DNA of 64,000 bases, taken from the NCBI GenBank assembly GCA_947625135.1, contig CANQNE010000006.1, forward strand, positions 1 to 64,000. The letters run 5' to 3'. A model generated the notes under the pieces. It worked only from the letters and a program-made list of their open reading frames with translations, was not told the origin of the DNA and ran no database searches. Source of the stretch: an uncultured Lachnospiraceae bacterium (GTDB lineage: Bacteria; Bacillota; Clostridia; Lachnospirales; Lachnospiraceae). Shown one piece after another: positions 15,126 through 23,636 of this stretch (position 1 is the first letter of the stretch; each line of letters begins with the position of its first letter). Made by a program: the position numbers and the translations under genes.

Positions 15126-17192
15126 ATGAAAAAAAGGATCCTATGTCTCATTATCGCAATGGCGGGTATTTTATGTGCCTGTTCGAGTGTAAATAAAGCC
15201 TCTGAAGCAAAGAACCTGCAAATGGTATATGGAGATGTTGATCAGGATGGTGATGTGACGGCGAATGACGCACTGTCGGTTTTAAAGCATGTGGTAAAGC
15301 TGGAATCCATCAAAGACGAACGGTCCCGGCTGTTTGCCGATATGGATGCGGATGAAGAGATTACTGCGGAAGACGCGCTGGGGATATTGAAGACGGTTGT
15401 AAAACTGATACCGCAGATTTCTTATGAGGAAACGGTAATGCCTGCGGATACGCCTGAAACCAATAAAGGAAAAGAGTTGAGCACAATGGATGAATTCCGG
15501 GAAGGAACGTCTGCGGATACAGTCAGTACGCCGGATGATTTTCCTGAGGTATATGAATACGGAAGCGGCAAAATGAGCGACTGGAATCAGGGATATGCGT
15601 CAAAGCGGATGCCGGAGCCTGTGGGCAATCAGACGGTCGCAAACACGCCGGCCGATCCCACGAAGTTTCAGGCATTGTATCTTTGGGAAGAAGGAAAAGC
15701 GCCTGCTGTTACAGATTTTACTGAAAATATGACCGGATATTTTGATAACTGGGATTTTCGCCCTTACGTAACGGCAATTCCCATGCGGACTGGCGTCGTG
15801 CCAAAGGGAGCCGTTGTTCTGATGGCGGGCGGTGCTTATCAGTTTCGGGGAAACTATACGGATGCGCTGACTACTGCGGCTGCGCTGCGTGAATATGGCT
15901 TTCAGACTTTTGTGGTAGATTACCGTCTTCGCCCCTATATGCAGGAAGAAGGAGCGCTTGACGTGGCGAGAGCGGTGCGGTTTATCCGAAAAAACGCGGA
16001 TATTTACGGGATAGATCCGGATGATATTGCGGTGATGGGATTTTCTGCCGGCGGGATTCAGGCAGGAGAGTTTCTGATGAATTATGATGAAGATGTAAAC
16101 GGGACGTCTCTGGATCCGGATTATGAGCCGGACGCACTGGACGAAATTCCCGCGCATGCTTCCGCGGACGGGATGATCTATTCCTTCTATGGACGTCTGA
16201 GTGTAGGCAATATGGATCCGGACTGGCTTAAAGAGGGCAATCTTCCGCCGACGTTTTATGTTTATGGCACAGAGGATCCTTTTTACCGTCAGTTTGAGCA
16301 GCAGTATCAGGTGATCAAAAATATGGGAATCCCAGTAAGCCGGATCGTGCTGGACGGATGGCCCCACGGATTTGGTTCTGACGGAGGCTGGGTGAAAGAT
16401 TACGCGGCATGGCTGGAAAGTGTGTTTGCATTGCATGACGCCGGGGATGAAGAAGCATCCCCTGATGTGAACGTGCCGGTTGGAGAATGGATCCGGGGAA
16501 ATGTTCTTGAAGGGGAAGAAGGAGAGATTCATTACAGTTATTATCTTCCGGAAGGATACGACGGAACAAAAAAATATCCGATGATCATGACGCTCCCCGG
16601 CTATGGGGGCATGTGGTTTGGAGAGGAATCGGAAGGCAATCATTTAAGAGAAATCGGAGTTTCTGTCTGGACGCAGGAGAAAGAGCCGCTGATCGTTGTG
16701 TCTCCGCAGGTGACGGACTGGCATGATACGTCGGCCAGACAGACCATTGAACTGACAGAATATTTTATAGAGAATTATGCAGTGGATGAGAGCCGTGTTT
16801 ATGGCGCGGGATATTCCGCGGGCGGAGAAACCATGTCCCGTGTCATGGGGATGCAGCCGGAATTGTTTGCGGCCTATCTGCATGGGTCTTCCCAGTGGGA
16901 CGGCGCATACGAACCTGTCGCAAAAAGCAGTACCGCCGTATATATTTTTATGGCGGAGCATGACGAGTACTATGGGTCACAGAAAGCCCGTGATGCCTAT
17001 GAAGGCCTGCTCGCGGCATATCAGGATGCGGGGAAAACCCGGAAAGAAACAGAAGCGTATCTGCATTTATGGATACCGGAGGACGAATACTTTAACAGCC
17101 GCGGAATTACAAATTATCACGGCGGAGGAACGATTCTGTTTGAGGATGCTTCTGTCAGGGCGTGGCTGCTTTCCAAAAGCAGATCAAAGTAA
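15126..17192 (+). CDS. Dockerin lipoprotein with two alpha/beta-hydrolase domains
   Basis: The 688-residue protein has a lipobox-like LCAC signal end, two dockerin-type EF-hand repeats (about 34-95; GDVDQDGDVTANDAL and ADMDADEEITAEDAL), a linker, then two esterase modules. The first resembles Aes/BD-FAE acetyl esterases (VVDYRLRPY and nucleophile GFSAGG, Ser307; later DGWPHGFG with the catalytic His). The second resembles LpqC/polyhydroxybutyrate-depolymerase-type esterases (SYYLPEGYDG and GYSAGG, Ser564). Such pairs usually remove acetyl or feruloyl groups from plant polysaccharides. Having both a lipobox and a dockerin is unusual. ATG 15126 follows GGCGGAGAGA. Its dockerin DNA is almost identical to that of the next gene. 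Confidence 0.85.
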   Translation: MKKRILCLIIAMAGILCACSSVNKASEAKNLQMVYGDVDQDGDVTANDALSVLKHVVKLESIKDERSRLFADMDADEEITAEDALGILKTVVKLIPQISYEETVMPADTPETNKGKELSTMDEFREGTSADTVSTPDDFPEVYEYGSGKMSDWNQGYASKRMPEPVGNQTVANTPADPTKFQALYLWEEGKAPAVTDFTENMTGYFDNWDFRPYVTAIPMRTGVVPKGAVVLMAGGAYQFRGNYTDALTTAAALREYGFQTFVVDYRLRPYMQEEGALDVARAVRFIRKNADIYGIDPDDIAVMGFSAGGIQAGEFLMNYDEDVNGTSLDPDYEPDALDEIPAHASADGMIYSFYGRLSVGNMDPDWLKEGNLPPTFYVYGTEDPFYRQFEQQYQVIKNMGIPVSRIVLDGWPHGFGSDGGWVKDYAAWLESVFALHDAGDEEASPDVNVPVGEWIRGNVLEGEEGEIHYSYYLPEGYDGTKKYPMIMTLPGYGGMWFGEESEGNHLREIGVSVWTQEKEPLIVVSPQVTDWHDTSARQTIELTEYFIENYAVDESRVYGAGYSAGGETMSRVMGMQPELFAAYLHGSSQWDGAYEPVAKSSTAVYIFMAEHDEYYGSQKARDAYEGLLAAYQDAGKTRKETEAYLHLWIPEDEYFNSRGITNYHGGGTILFEDASVRAWLLSKSRSK
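15279..15388 (+). repeat. Dockerin DNA repeat, copy 1
   Basis: This 110-base segment differs from 17441-17550 at only two positions, although the flanking coding sequence is far less alike. It covers most of the two EF-hand repeats. It suggests a recent copy or gene conversion between the two esterase genes. Confidence 0.9.
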
Positions 17193-17260
17193 GCACGCAA
17201 AGAGCAGAAAGCAGATGCAAAAAGTCCTTTTTTAGGAACTGGCAGGGAAAGGGAAAGAGG

Positions 17261-19414
17261 ATGAAGTTTAAAAACGGAATATATAAAACAAAATATGTGA
17301 TATGTACAGTATCTGCTCTGATCCTGATTGCAGCGGTGTTTATATTCTGTATACACAATGTTTCCTGCAGTGCAGCCCAGACAGTCTATTATGGTGATCT
17401 TGACGGAAACGGAATAATTGAAGCTTCCGACGCGCTGGCGGTTTTAAAGCATGTGGTAAAGCTGGAATCCATCAAAGACGAACGGTCCCGGTTGCTTGCC
17501 GATATGGATGCGGATGAAGAGATTACTGCGGAAGACGCGCTGGGGATATTAAAAACAGTGGTGAAGCTGATACTGCCGCGGGCGTTTGAAGAAACAGGCG
17601 GCACGGAATCTCCCGCAGGAACGGAGGCACCGTCTGCCCGGAATGACAACGAAATCCCGGAGGAACTGAAAACGATCCCGGAGGCATATTTTTCTCCCAC
17701 GGACAGACAGGGCACATTAGTGGATCTGTATTATGATACTTATGAATCCTTTTCCTATGAAGAAAAGACGCAGACCCTGCAAAAACACGCGGTTGTCTAT
17801 CTGCCGGAGGGGTATGATGAAGCAAAGCAGTATAATATCTTTTATCTGATGCACGGCGGCTGGGGGAATGAAAATCAGACGCTGGGTACGCCCGGCCATC
17901 CTTCCGGCTTCAAGAATGTCATTGACAACGCCATCGCGAACGGGGATTTTGACCCGCTTATTATCGTTTGTCCTACTTACAACAATACTTCGCCTGAGGA
18001 CAGCGCAAGCTTCAGTTTAGCCCTGCAGTTGAACAGAAACTATCACAATGAGCTTGTAAACGATCTGATGCCGGCGGTGGAAGGAAAATACAGTACCTAT
18101 GCGCAGGATACGACGCCCGAAGGGCTGGCAGCATCCAGAGATCACAGGGGATTCGGCGGTTTTTCCATGGGTTCTGTGGCGACGTGGAGAACGTTTCAGA
18201 ACTGTCTGGATTATTTTCATTATTTTCTGCCTATGAGCTGCGGGACGACTCTTGATGACGAGACGATATTTGAGGCAGCCGAAGGGCGTAACCAAAACGA
18301 GTATTTTGTGTGGGTCATGACCGGAACCAATGACTTCGCATACAGTTATGAAAATGACAGGGTAGAAAAGATGCGAAGCTCGGACTGCTTCACAGAGGGA
18401 AATACGGAGCAGGAGGGCAATTTTGCGTACCGCGTCAAAGAAGGCTATGACCATGGAGGAACCGCTTCTATGGAATACACATATAACGGACTTTGCTGGT
18501 TCTGGAAAAAGGGACGTGAGGATCAGAGTACAGATCCTTCTTATACAGCCGGGACAAAAATATCTGAAGTGATAAACGATCCGGTATTTGGGGACTACGG
18601 CCGCCTGATCTTTCCGGTGGATGCCGGTTATTACAGCGGCGACAGGCTGGGAGATCTCCGGCTGACATGGTACAACAACATTGATCCGGACAAAACCGTG
18701 GAGATCTGTAATTATCTGAAAGCGCATGCCGCTGCAGGAGATACGGTTTTTTATGATATTTATACGGAGAAGGAAAAAGCGGCTGACCCGGACAAGAGAG
18801 ATACAGGCTTGTTTTTCTTCAAAGGAGATCCCGGCAAAAAATTTGCAGTGTGCAATGCCGGCGGCGGATTTGCCTATGTGGGGGCCATTCATGACAGCTT
18901 CCCCCATGCGCTGGAGCTTTCTAAAATGGGTTATAACGCTTTTGCGCTGATCTACCGGCCGGGAGCGCAGACAGCCTGTGAAGATCTGGCGAGAGCCATC
19001 AGTTTTATTTTTGAACACGCGGAGGAACTGGAAGTAGATACGGCGTGTTATTCCCTTTGGGGCGGCAGCGCCGGCGCACGAATGGCGGCATATCTGGGAA
19101 CGTATGGCCCTGCTTATTTTGGTGGAGACGATCTGCCCCGTCCGGGAACAGTGGTGATGCAGTATACAGGCCACAGCGAGTACAGCAAAGAGGATCCTCC
19201 TACATACGTATGTGTGGGTACCAATGACGGGATTGCGGACTGGAGAACAATGGAACGGAGAATTCAGGCGCTTGATGATCTTGGTATTCCAACAGAATTT
19301 CATGTTTATGAAGGGCTAAGCCACGGATTCGGTCTGGGTACCGGTACTGTTGCGGAGGGCTGGATCAATGACGCGGCAGCCTTCTGGGAAAAGCAGCAGG
19401 CAGGCGGATCATAA
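17261..19414 (+). CDS. Secreted dockerin protein with two esterase domains
   Basis: A 717-residue protein with a signal helix (about 10-33), dockerin repeats (about 43-105; GDLDGNGIIEASDAL and ADMDADEEITAEDAL) and two alpha/beta-hydrolase modules. The first is of the esterase D/feruloyl-esterase type found in xylanase complexes (VYLPEGYDEAKQYNIFYLMHG, nucleophile GGFSMG at Ser302). The second is a BD-FAE-like module (GGSAGAR at Ser603; ending EGLSHGFGLG with the probable catalytic His). This implies deacylation of hemicellulose or a related polymer. ATG 17261 follows GGGAAAGAGG; the frame is open upstream but overlaps the previous gene. No glycoside hydrolase is present nearby. Confidence 0.86.
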   Translation: MKFKNGIYKTKYVICTVSALILIAAVFIFCIHNVSCSAAQTVYYGDLDGNGIIEASDALAVLKHVVKLESIKDERSRLLADMDADEEITAEDALGILKTVVKLILPRAFEETGGTESPAGTEAPSARNDNEIPEELKTIPEAYFSPTDRQGTLVDLYYDTYESFSYEEKTQTLQKHAVVYLPEGYDEAKQYNIFYLMHGGWGNENQTLGTPGHPSGFKNVIDNAIANGDFDPLIIVCPTYNNTSPEDSASFSLALQLNRNYHNELVNDLMPAVEGKYSTYAQDTTPEGLAASRDHRGFGGFSMGSVATWRTFQNCLDYFHYFLPMSCGTTLDDETIFEAAEGRNQNEYFVWVMTGTNDFAYSYENDRVEKMRSSDCFTEGNTEQEGNFAYRVKEGYDHGGTASMEYTYNGLCWFWKKGREDQSTDPSYTAGTKISEVINDPVFGDYGRLIFPVDAGYYSGDRLGDLRLTWYNNIDPDKTVEICNYLKAHAAAGDTVFYDIYTEKEKAADPDKRDTGLFFFKGDPGKKFAVCNAGGGFAYVGAIHDSFPHALELSKMGYNAFALIYRPGAQTACEDLARAISFIFEHAEELEVDTACYSLWGGSAGARMAAYLGTYGPAYFGGDDLPRPGTVVMQYTGHSEYSKEDPPTYVCVGTNDGIADWRTMERRIQALDDLGIPTEFHVYEGLSHGFGLGTGTVAEGWINDAAAFWEKQQAGGS
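17441..17550 (+). repeat. Dockerin DNA repeat, copy 2
   Basis: Near-exact partner of 15279-15388 (two mismatches in 110 bases). Confidence 0.9.
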
Positions 19415-19497
19415 ATGAGCAGTTTCAGGTAAACTGGAAAAACAGAACTAATATAGAAAAAGATTTTGAAGAATCTTGAAAATGACGGGAGGTAGAT

Positions 19498-20967
19498 ATG
19501 ATGCGAATGAAGGAGTTTTTTGCAAAAAGGATCAAGCAGTCCAAGGGCGTAAGGACATGCTTTATCCTGTGTTTTGTATGTTTGGCGGCGCTGGTCGTTG
19601 GAAGTGTCGGCGTGATCGCCTACAGTGCGCAGGATATGCCGGATCTCTGTTACGGCGATGTTGACCAAAACGGCATAATAACGGCAGACGACGCGCTGTC
19701 AGTTTTAAAGCATGAGGTAAAGCTGACAACGATACAAGAGGGACTTCCTTATCAGCTTGCGGATATGGATGGAGACGGAGAACTGACCGCAACGGACGCG
19801 CTGGAGATATTGAAGACGGTGGTGAAGCTGATACCGGAGAGAACGTATGACGGGTCAGCCGTACCTCCGGAGACAACGGAAGATCCGGACAGGCCAGTTG
19901 TGCCGGATGAGACAGATGAACCAGCCGGGCCAACAGAGACAGATGAGCCCACAGAGCCGGCTATACCGGATGAAACAGTATCTCCGGATGAGACAAACGT
20001 GCCGGCTGAGACAGCATCTCCGGTTGAGACAAATATGCCGGAAGAGACGAAAACACCGGCTGAGACAAACGCGCCGGAGGAAACAGAAGCTCCTTCTGAT
20101 GGTTCTGTGGTTTATATGACCTCAGACATCACGCCGGATGGACTGATGGCGGTTTACCAGGCGCTGAACTGGTCGCCCACAGGGAAGGTTGCCGTGAAGA
20201 TTTCCACGGGCGAGCCGCCTGCCAGTAATTATCTGCGGCCCGAACTGATCGGGGATCTGGTGCAGTCGGTAAAAGGCACCATTGTGGAGTGTAATACAGC
20301 CTACGGCGGTTCCCGGACAGAGACGGCCATGCACATGCAGGTAGCGAAGGATCACGGGTTTACCGAGATCGCGGACGTGGATATTCTGGACGCGGACGGC
20401 TCCATGCAGCTGGAGGTTGACGGCGGAAACTATCTGCAGACCAACTATGTAGGATCTCATTTCGACGATTATGATTCTTACATTGTATTGTCTCATTTTA
20501 AGGGACACGCTATGGCAGGCTTTGGCGGCGCCATCAAAAATATTTCCATCGGGCTTGGTTCCAAAGAGGGCAAATGCCTGATCCATACCGGCGGCAGAAG
20601 CCATACAAGTCCATGGGGCGGCAATCAGACCGCTTTTACAGAATCCATGGCGGAGGCTGGAAAGTCCGTATCTGATTATCTTGGGAACGGAGAGCGGATC
20701 ATCTATATCAATGTTCTGAATAATATCTCCATTGACTGTGATTGTGACGGCAACCCCGCTGAGCCGGATATCCATGATATCGGCATTCTGGCTTCTACAG
20801 ATCCGGTCGCCATCGATCAGGCGTCCATCGATCTGTGCTTTGCGGCAGAAGGAAGTGATTCTCTGAAGCGGCGCGTACAGAATCAGAACGGACTGCACAC
20901 ACTGGAGCATGCGGAGGAGATCTCCCTTGGCAGCAGGGATTACGATTTGGTGAAGATTGATGAGTGA
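19498..20967 (+). CDS. Secreted DUF362 protein with dockerin-like module
   Basis: The 489-residue protein has a signal/anchor helix (about 20-42), dockerin repeats (about 51-112; GDVDQNGIITADDAL and ADMDGDGELTATDAL), a long linker of ET-x-x-P repeats (about 120-200) and a DUF362 domain (about 205-489) closely matching that of the lipoprotein at 7251, with the same STGEPPASNYL, AYGGSRTETAMH, HFKGHAMAGFGGAIKN and CDCDGNPAEPDIHDIG segments. The function of DUF362 is not established. GGGAGG precedes ATG 19498; ATG 19501 is also possible. Its stop overlaps the permease start, which points to coupling with membrane transport. Confidence 0.87.
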   Translation: MMRMKEFFAKRIKQSKGVRTCFILCFVCLAALVVGSVGVIAYSAQDMPDLCYGDVDQNGIITADDALSVLKHEVKLTTIQEGLPYQLADMDGDGELTATDALEILKTVVKLIPERTYDGSAVPPETTEDPDRPVVPDETDEPAGPTETDEPTEPAIPDETVSPDETNVPAETASPVETNMPEETKTPAETNAPEETEAPSDGSVVYMTSDITPDGLMAVYQALNWSPTGKVAVKISTGEPPASNYLRPELIGDLVQSVKGTIVECNTAYGGSRTETAMHMQVAKDHGFTEIADVDILDADGSMQLEVDGGNYLQTNYVGSHFDDYDSYIVLSHFKGHAMAGFGGAIKNISIGLGSKEGKCLIHTGGRSHTSPWGGNQTAFTESMAEAGKSVSDYLGNGERIIYINVLNNISIDCDCDGNPAEPDIHDIGILASTDPVAIDQASIDLCFAAEGSDSLKRRVQNQNGLHTLEHAEEISLGSRDYDLVKIDE

Positions 20968-21916
20968 AATTTTTGAAGTGATTCAAAGAGAATTTATTTA
21001 TATCAGCTATTATTTTATGATCCAGCTGCGGCAGATCGCGGGATACTGGATCATGGGTATGGTCATCGGGTCGCTGGTGTCTGTATTTGCGAAGGACGCC
21101 ATTCACAACGCCTTTGACCGTATTCGGGATAAAAAATGGGGGATCTGGGGCGTGATCCCGGCAAGCCTGCTGGGGATCGCCTCTCCCCTTTGTATGTACG
21201 GCACGATCCCCATCGCCGCATCCTTCTCGAGACATGGAATGCGGGACGACTGGCTGGCGGCGTTTATGATGTCCAGCGTGCTGCTGAATCCCCAGCTCGT
21301 AATGTACAGTACTGCCCTTGGAACAACGGCCCTTGTGATCCGGATCGTGTCCAGTACAATATGCGGGATCGTGGCCGGAATTGTAGTTTATATTTTTTAC
21401 GGGAAAAGAAATGCTGCTGGTTCCGGCGGCAAGTACCTGTTCAGAAATGAGCCGTTTTTCAATTTCAAGGGCTTTGAGCCGAGGGCGAGCCACGACACCC
21501 ATCCGAACCTGTTTCTGCGGTTTCTGTTCAATCTCGGCAGAAACATCAAAGCGACCGGGCTGTATTTTCTGCTGGGCGTGTTACTATCCGCCCTGTTCCA
21601 GCGATACGTTCCTGCAGATAAATTTGCGGCGTTGTTTGGTGAAGCCAACGAGGGATTTGGTGTGCTTATGGCGGCGACGATCGGCGTTCCTCTGTATGCC
21701 TGCGGCGGCGGGACGATCCCGCTGATCCGGGAATGGCTGGCCATGGGCATGAGTATGGGAAGCGCTTCGGCCTTTATGATCACCGGCCCCGCCACAAAGA
21801 TCACAAACCTTGGGGCACTGAAGATCGTGCTTGGCTTGAAACGGTTTTTGATGTACCTTGTCTTTGTCATGATGTTTTCTCTTGTGACAGGCTGGATCGT
21901 GAATATCATAATATGA
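20960..21916 (+). CDS. Permease, ArsP/DUF318-like
   Basis: This 318-residue protein has about eight membrane helices in two halves separated by a loop (about 155-180), as in the permease family that includes ArsP and related two-component-like carriers. The paired motifs GIASPLCMYGTIPI and GVPLYACGGGTIPL sit at equivalent places in the halves, each with one cysteine. The related organoarsenical permeases use such cysteines, but the substrate here is unknown. ATG 20960 overlaps the DUF362 stop by eight bases, so the two are cotranslated; export or import of a compound handled by the DUF362 protein is a reasonable guess. Confidence 0.8.
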   Translation: MSEIFEVIQREFIYISYYFMIQLRQIAGYWIMGMVIGSLVSVFAKDAIHNAFDRIRDKKWGIWGVIPASLLGIASPLCMYGTIPIAASFSRHGMRDDWLAAFMMSSVLLNPQLVMYSTALGTTALVIRIVSSTICGIVAGIVVYIFYGKRNAAGSGGKYLFRNEPFFNFKGFEPRASHDTHPNLFLRFLFNLGRNIKATGLYFLLGVLLSALFQRYVPADKFAALFGEANEGFGVLMAATIGVPLYACGGGTIPLIREWLAMGMSMGSASAFMITGPATKITNLGALKIVLGLKRFLMYLVFVMMFSLVTGWIVNIII

Positions 21917-21975
21917 TCAGATAAAATGATCTTGTTCCATTGTCCGAATTTGCCGGCACGCCGCGATTATGACGT

Positions 21976-22875
21976 TCAGCGTCCGGAAGCCGCCTTTTCA
22001 CAGGAGCCGCAGTCACTGCATCCGTTACAGCTGATTTTCATGCCGCAGGTCTGGCAGCGCTCCCGGTAGTGAGGGACGTACAGCCGTTCATGGGGAATGG
22101 GACAGCCCCAGTCGTCATATAGATCAAAATGGATCGGCCTGCCCTGATAGCTTAATCCGGAGCGGTATGCCTGCTGGCTCTGAAGGCCGTTCCCCTCGAT
22201 TTTGTATAGCTTTCCATCCTTTACAAATCTTCGTCCTGTTCCGCAGAAAACGAAGGTCACGTCAAAATCCACACATTCCTGTCGGAGGGATCTCACCCAA
22301 TCATAATGACAGGGCCTTGCGCCGTCATAATTTTCTCCATCGCAAAGCACCTGTTCAATCTGACCGTATTTCAAATAGCTTCGGATGCTCACCGGGCCGA
22401 TAAAGGGTGCGCACATGATGCCCTTGTGCTTAAACGGAAGCTCCAGCAGCAGGGGGATGCGCTCGTCGGCGCGCCTCTGGTTCTCAGCCGTGACATTGAA
22501 AAAAATGTTGTCCCAGCCGTCTCCCCAGTTGTGGGGCAGGTGTCCGGCAACACGCTCCGGCCGTTTGGTCAGGAGAAAGAATTTCACATCTCTGCGCCGG
22601 CCCATGATTTCCCATGCCTCATCCCGCCAGGGATCCGCCTCTTCCAGAAAAAAGTCCGAGGTCATGCAGACGCGGATCATTTCACCGCTCCGGATCTTAT
22701 AATTTCCTTTCCGATCCTTCTGAAGGGGATAATGAAAGTTTGTTTTTGTTCTGTATATGTCAGAGCCGCTTTTATCCCGCATACGATCCAAAAAGAACAT
22801 ATAGCAGTTGTCGCAGCCCTCGCTTTTTTTCCGGCATCCGTGCCATGGGTTCCAGATATCGTGCAAAGCAATCAT
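21976..22875 (-). CDS. DUF5131 (Gp37/Gp68-like) protein
   Basis: The 299-residue protein begins with IWNPWHGCRKKSEGCDNCY, the diagnostic start of the DUF5131 family (phage Gp37/Gp68-like), with cysteines resembling a metal or radical-SAM-like cluster site. A second cysteine-rich cluster closes the protein (CQTCGMKISCNGCSDCGSC). Biochemical role unknown; members occur in phage and in chromosomes. A minus-strand promoter (TTGATT, 17-base spacing, TATACT) lies just upstream and no other phage gene is near. It converges on the permease gene with a 59-base gap. Confidence 0.8.
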   Translation of the reverse strand: MIALHDIWNPWHGCRKKSEGCDNCYMFFLDRMRDKSGSDIYRTKTNFHYPLQKDRKGNYKIRSGEMIRVCMTSDFFLEEADPWRDEAWEIMGRRRDVKFFLLTKRPERVAGHLPHNWGDGWDNIFFNVTAENQRRADERIPLLLELPFKHKGIMCAPFIGPVSIRSYLKYGQIEQVLCDGENYDGARPCHYDWVRSLRQECVDFDVTFVFCGTGRRFVKDGKLYKIEGNGLQSQQAYRSGLSYQGRPIHFDLYDDWGCPIPHERLYVPHYRERCQTCGMKISCNGCSDCGSCEKAASGR

Positions 22876-22903
22876 CCCGACTTTTTGATTTTATTCTCAA
22901 CAC

Positions 22904-22932
22904 AGTATAATTTTTTTGCGATAAAAAATCAA
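22904..22932 (-). promoter_or_regulatory. Minus-strand promoter for the DUF5131 gene
   Basis: Read on the minus strand, TTGATT (22932-22927), a 17-base spacer and TATACT (22909-22904) form a sigma-A type promoter about 30 bases before the start codon. It partly overlaps the terminator of the upstream minus-strand gene. Confidence 0.5.
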
Positions 22933-22945
22933 GGGGCTGCCCCTT
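22923..22945 (-). terminator. Terminator of the Spo0A-domain gene
   Basis: On the minus strand AAGGGG-CAG-CCCCTT is followed by GATTTTTTAT, directly after the stop codon of the gene at 22945. Confidence 0.65.
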
Positions 22946-23331
22946 CAATGCAGCTCCAGCTGCTTTTTTACATATTGAGACAGAAGATCGATAAACGCCG
23001 CGTTGTGCAGCGGCTTTGATGCAGGCGCGCTTCCAAATATATCGTCCAGAAGCTGACGATCTCCGTAAGACCAGATGATCTGTTTGATGGTTCTGATATT
23101 TCGTTCTACACAGTTGGGATTGGTATGAAAACGGACGGCGATGTCAAGATAAAGTCCTTTGCATACAAAGGTAAGCTCCATGGGATTTACCAGCGCCAAT
23201 GCAACGGCAAAAACCGTGTACCAAAATCCCTTATAAGAACTGTTTACACCAAGCCGGCGAAGCAGACGCCCGGTTTCCTGCTTCAACAATTCTATCTGGT
23301 TATCTTCATAGGAAATGATCGGAGTTTCCAT
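22945..23331 (-). CDS. Standalone Spo0A C-terminal DNA-binding domain protein
   Basis: The 128-residue protein matches the effector domain of Spo0A without any receiver domain: LLRRLGVNSSYKGFWY, then KGLYLDIAVRFHTNPNCVERNIR corresponds to the helix-turn-helix that reads 0A boxes (compare [17 protein letters not shown] in the complete Spo0A at 48834). Its activity would not depend on phosphorylation. ATG at 23331 is preferred because GAGGAG lies seven bases before it; a GTG at 23340 is too close. The divergent neighbour's promoter region contains a palindromic pair of 0A boxes, a likely target. Confidence 0.8.
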   Translation of the reverse strand: METPIISYEDNQIELLKQETGRLLRRLGVNSSYKGFWYTVFAVALALVNPMELTFVCKGLYLDIAVRFHTNPNCVERNIRTIKQIIWSYGDRQLLDDIFGSAPASKPLHNAAFIDLLSQYVKKQLELH

Positions 23332-23468
23332 GAATCTCACTCCTCAGAAAGCAAAATACAAATAGGGTATCAGATTGACACTTATACAAATAATTGTATC
23401 ATGTAGTGTCTTTTTTAAAATAAGTTACCATATTTTACATAAATGGCAATAGAAAAAAATCATCAAAA

Positions 23469-23487
23469 TTCGACAGAAAATGTCGAA
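23469..23487. promoter_or_regulatory. Palindromic pair of Spo0A (0A) boxes
   Basis: TTCGACA at 23469-23475 and TGTCGAA at 23481-23487 are two perfect 0A-box cores (TGTCGAA) in inverted orientation five bases apart. They lie in the 305-base AT-rich gap between the Spo0A-domain gene and the lysozyme-dockerin gene. The remainder of that gap shows only the promoter at 23564. Confidence 0.65.
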
Positions 23488-23563
23488 AATGGATGAAAAT
23501 GGATAAAAATCGGCAAAAATAAAGAAAATTGTGGGGGAAACACGTAAAAAATAATAACAAAAG

Positions 23564-23592
23564 TTGACAAAATGTTAAATAAGTGTTAAAAT
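23564..23592 (+). promoter_or_regulatory. Promoter of the lysozyme-dockerin gene
   Basis: TTGACA (23564-23569), 17 bases, TAAAAT (23587-23592): a nearly ideal sigma-A promoter 45 bases before the ATG and about 80 bases after the 0A boxes. Confidence 0.75.
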
Positions 23593-23636
23593 CACCGGAA
23601 TTAAAAATAGAAAAATAAAGATACAAGGAGAGAGTG

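Noticed and set aside
18017-19303. 428-codon minus-strand frame opposite the dockerin esterase
   Set aside because: Basic, cysteine-scattered composition typical of antisense shadows; the plus strand has complete esterase motifs.
19858-20098. Short-period repeats that might suggest a CRISPR or satellite array
   Set aside because: They are coding repeats of an ET-x-x-P linker; there are no spacers and units are imperfect.
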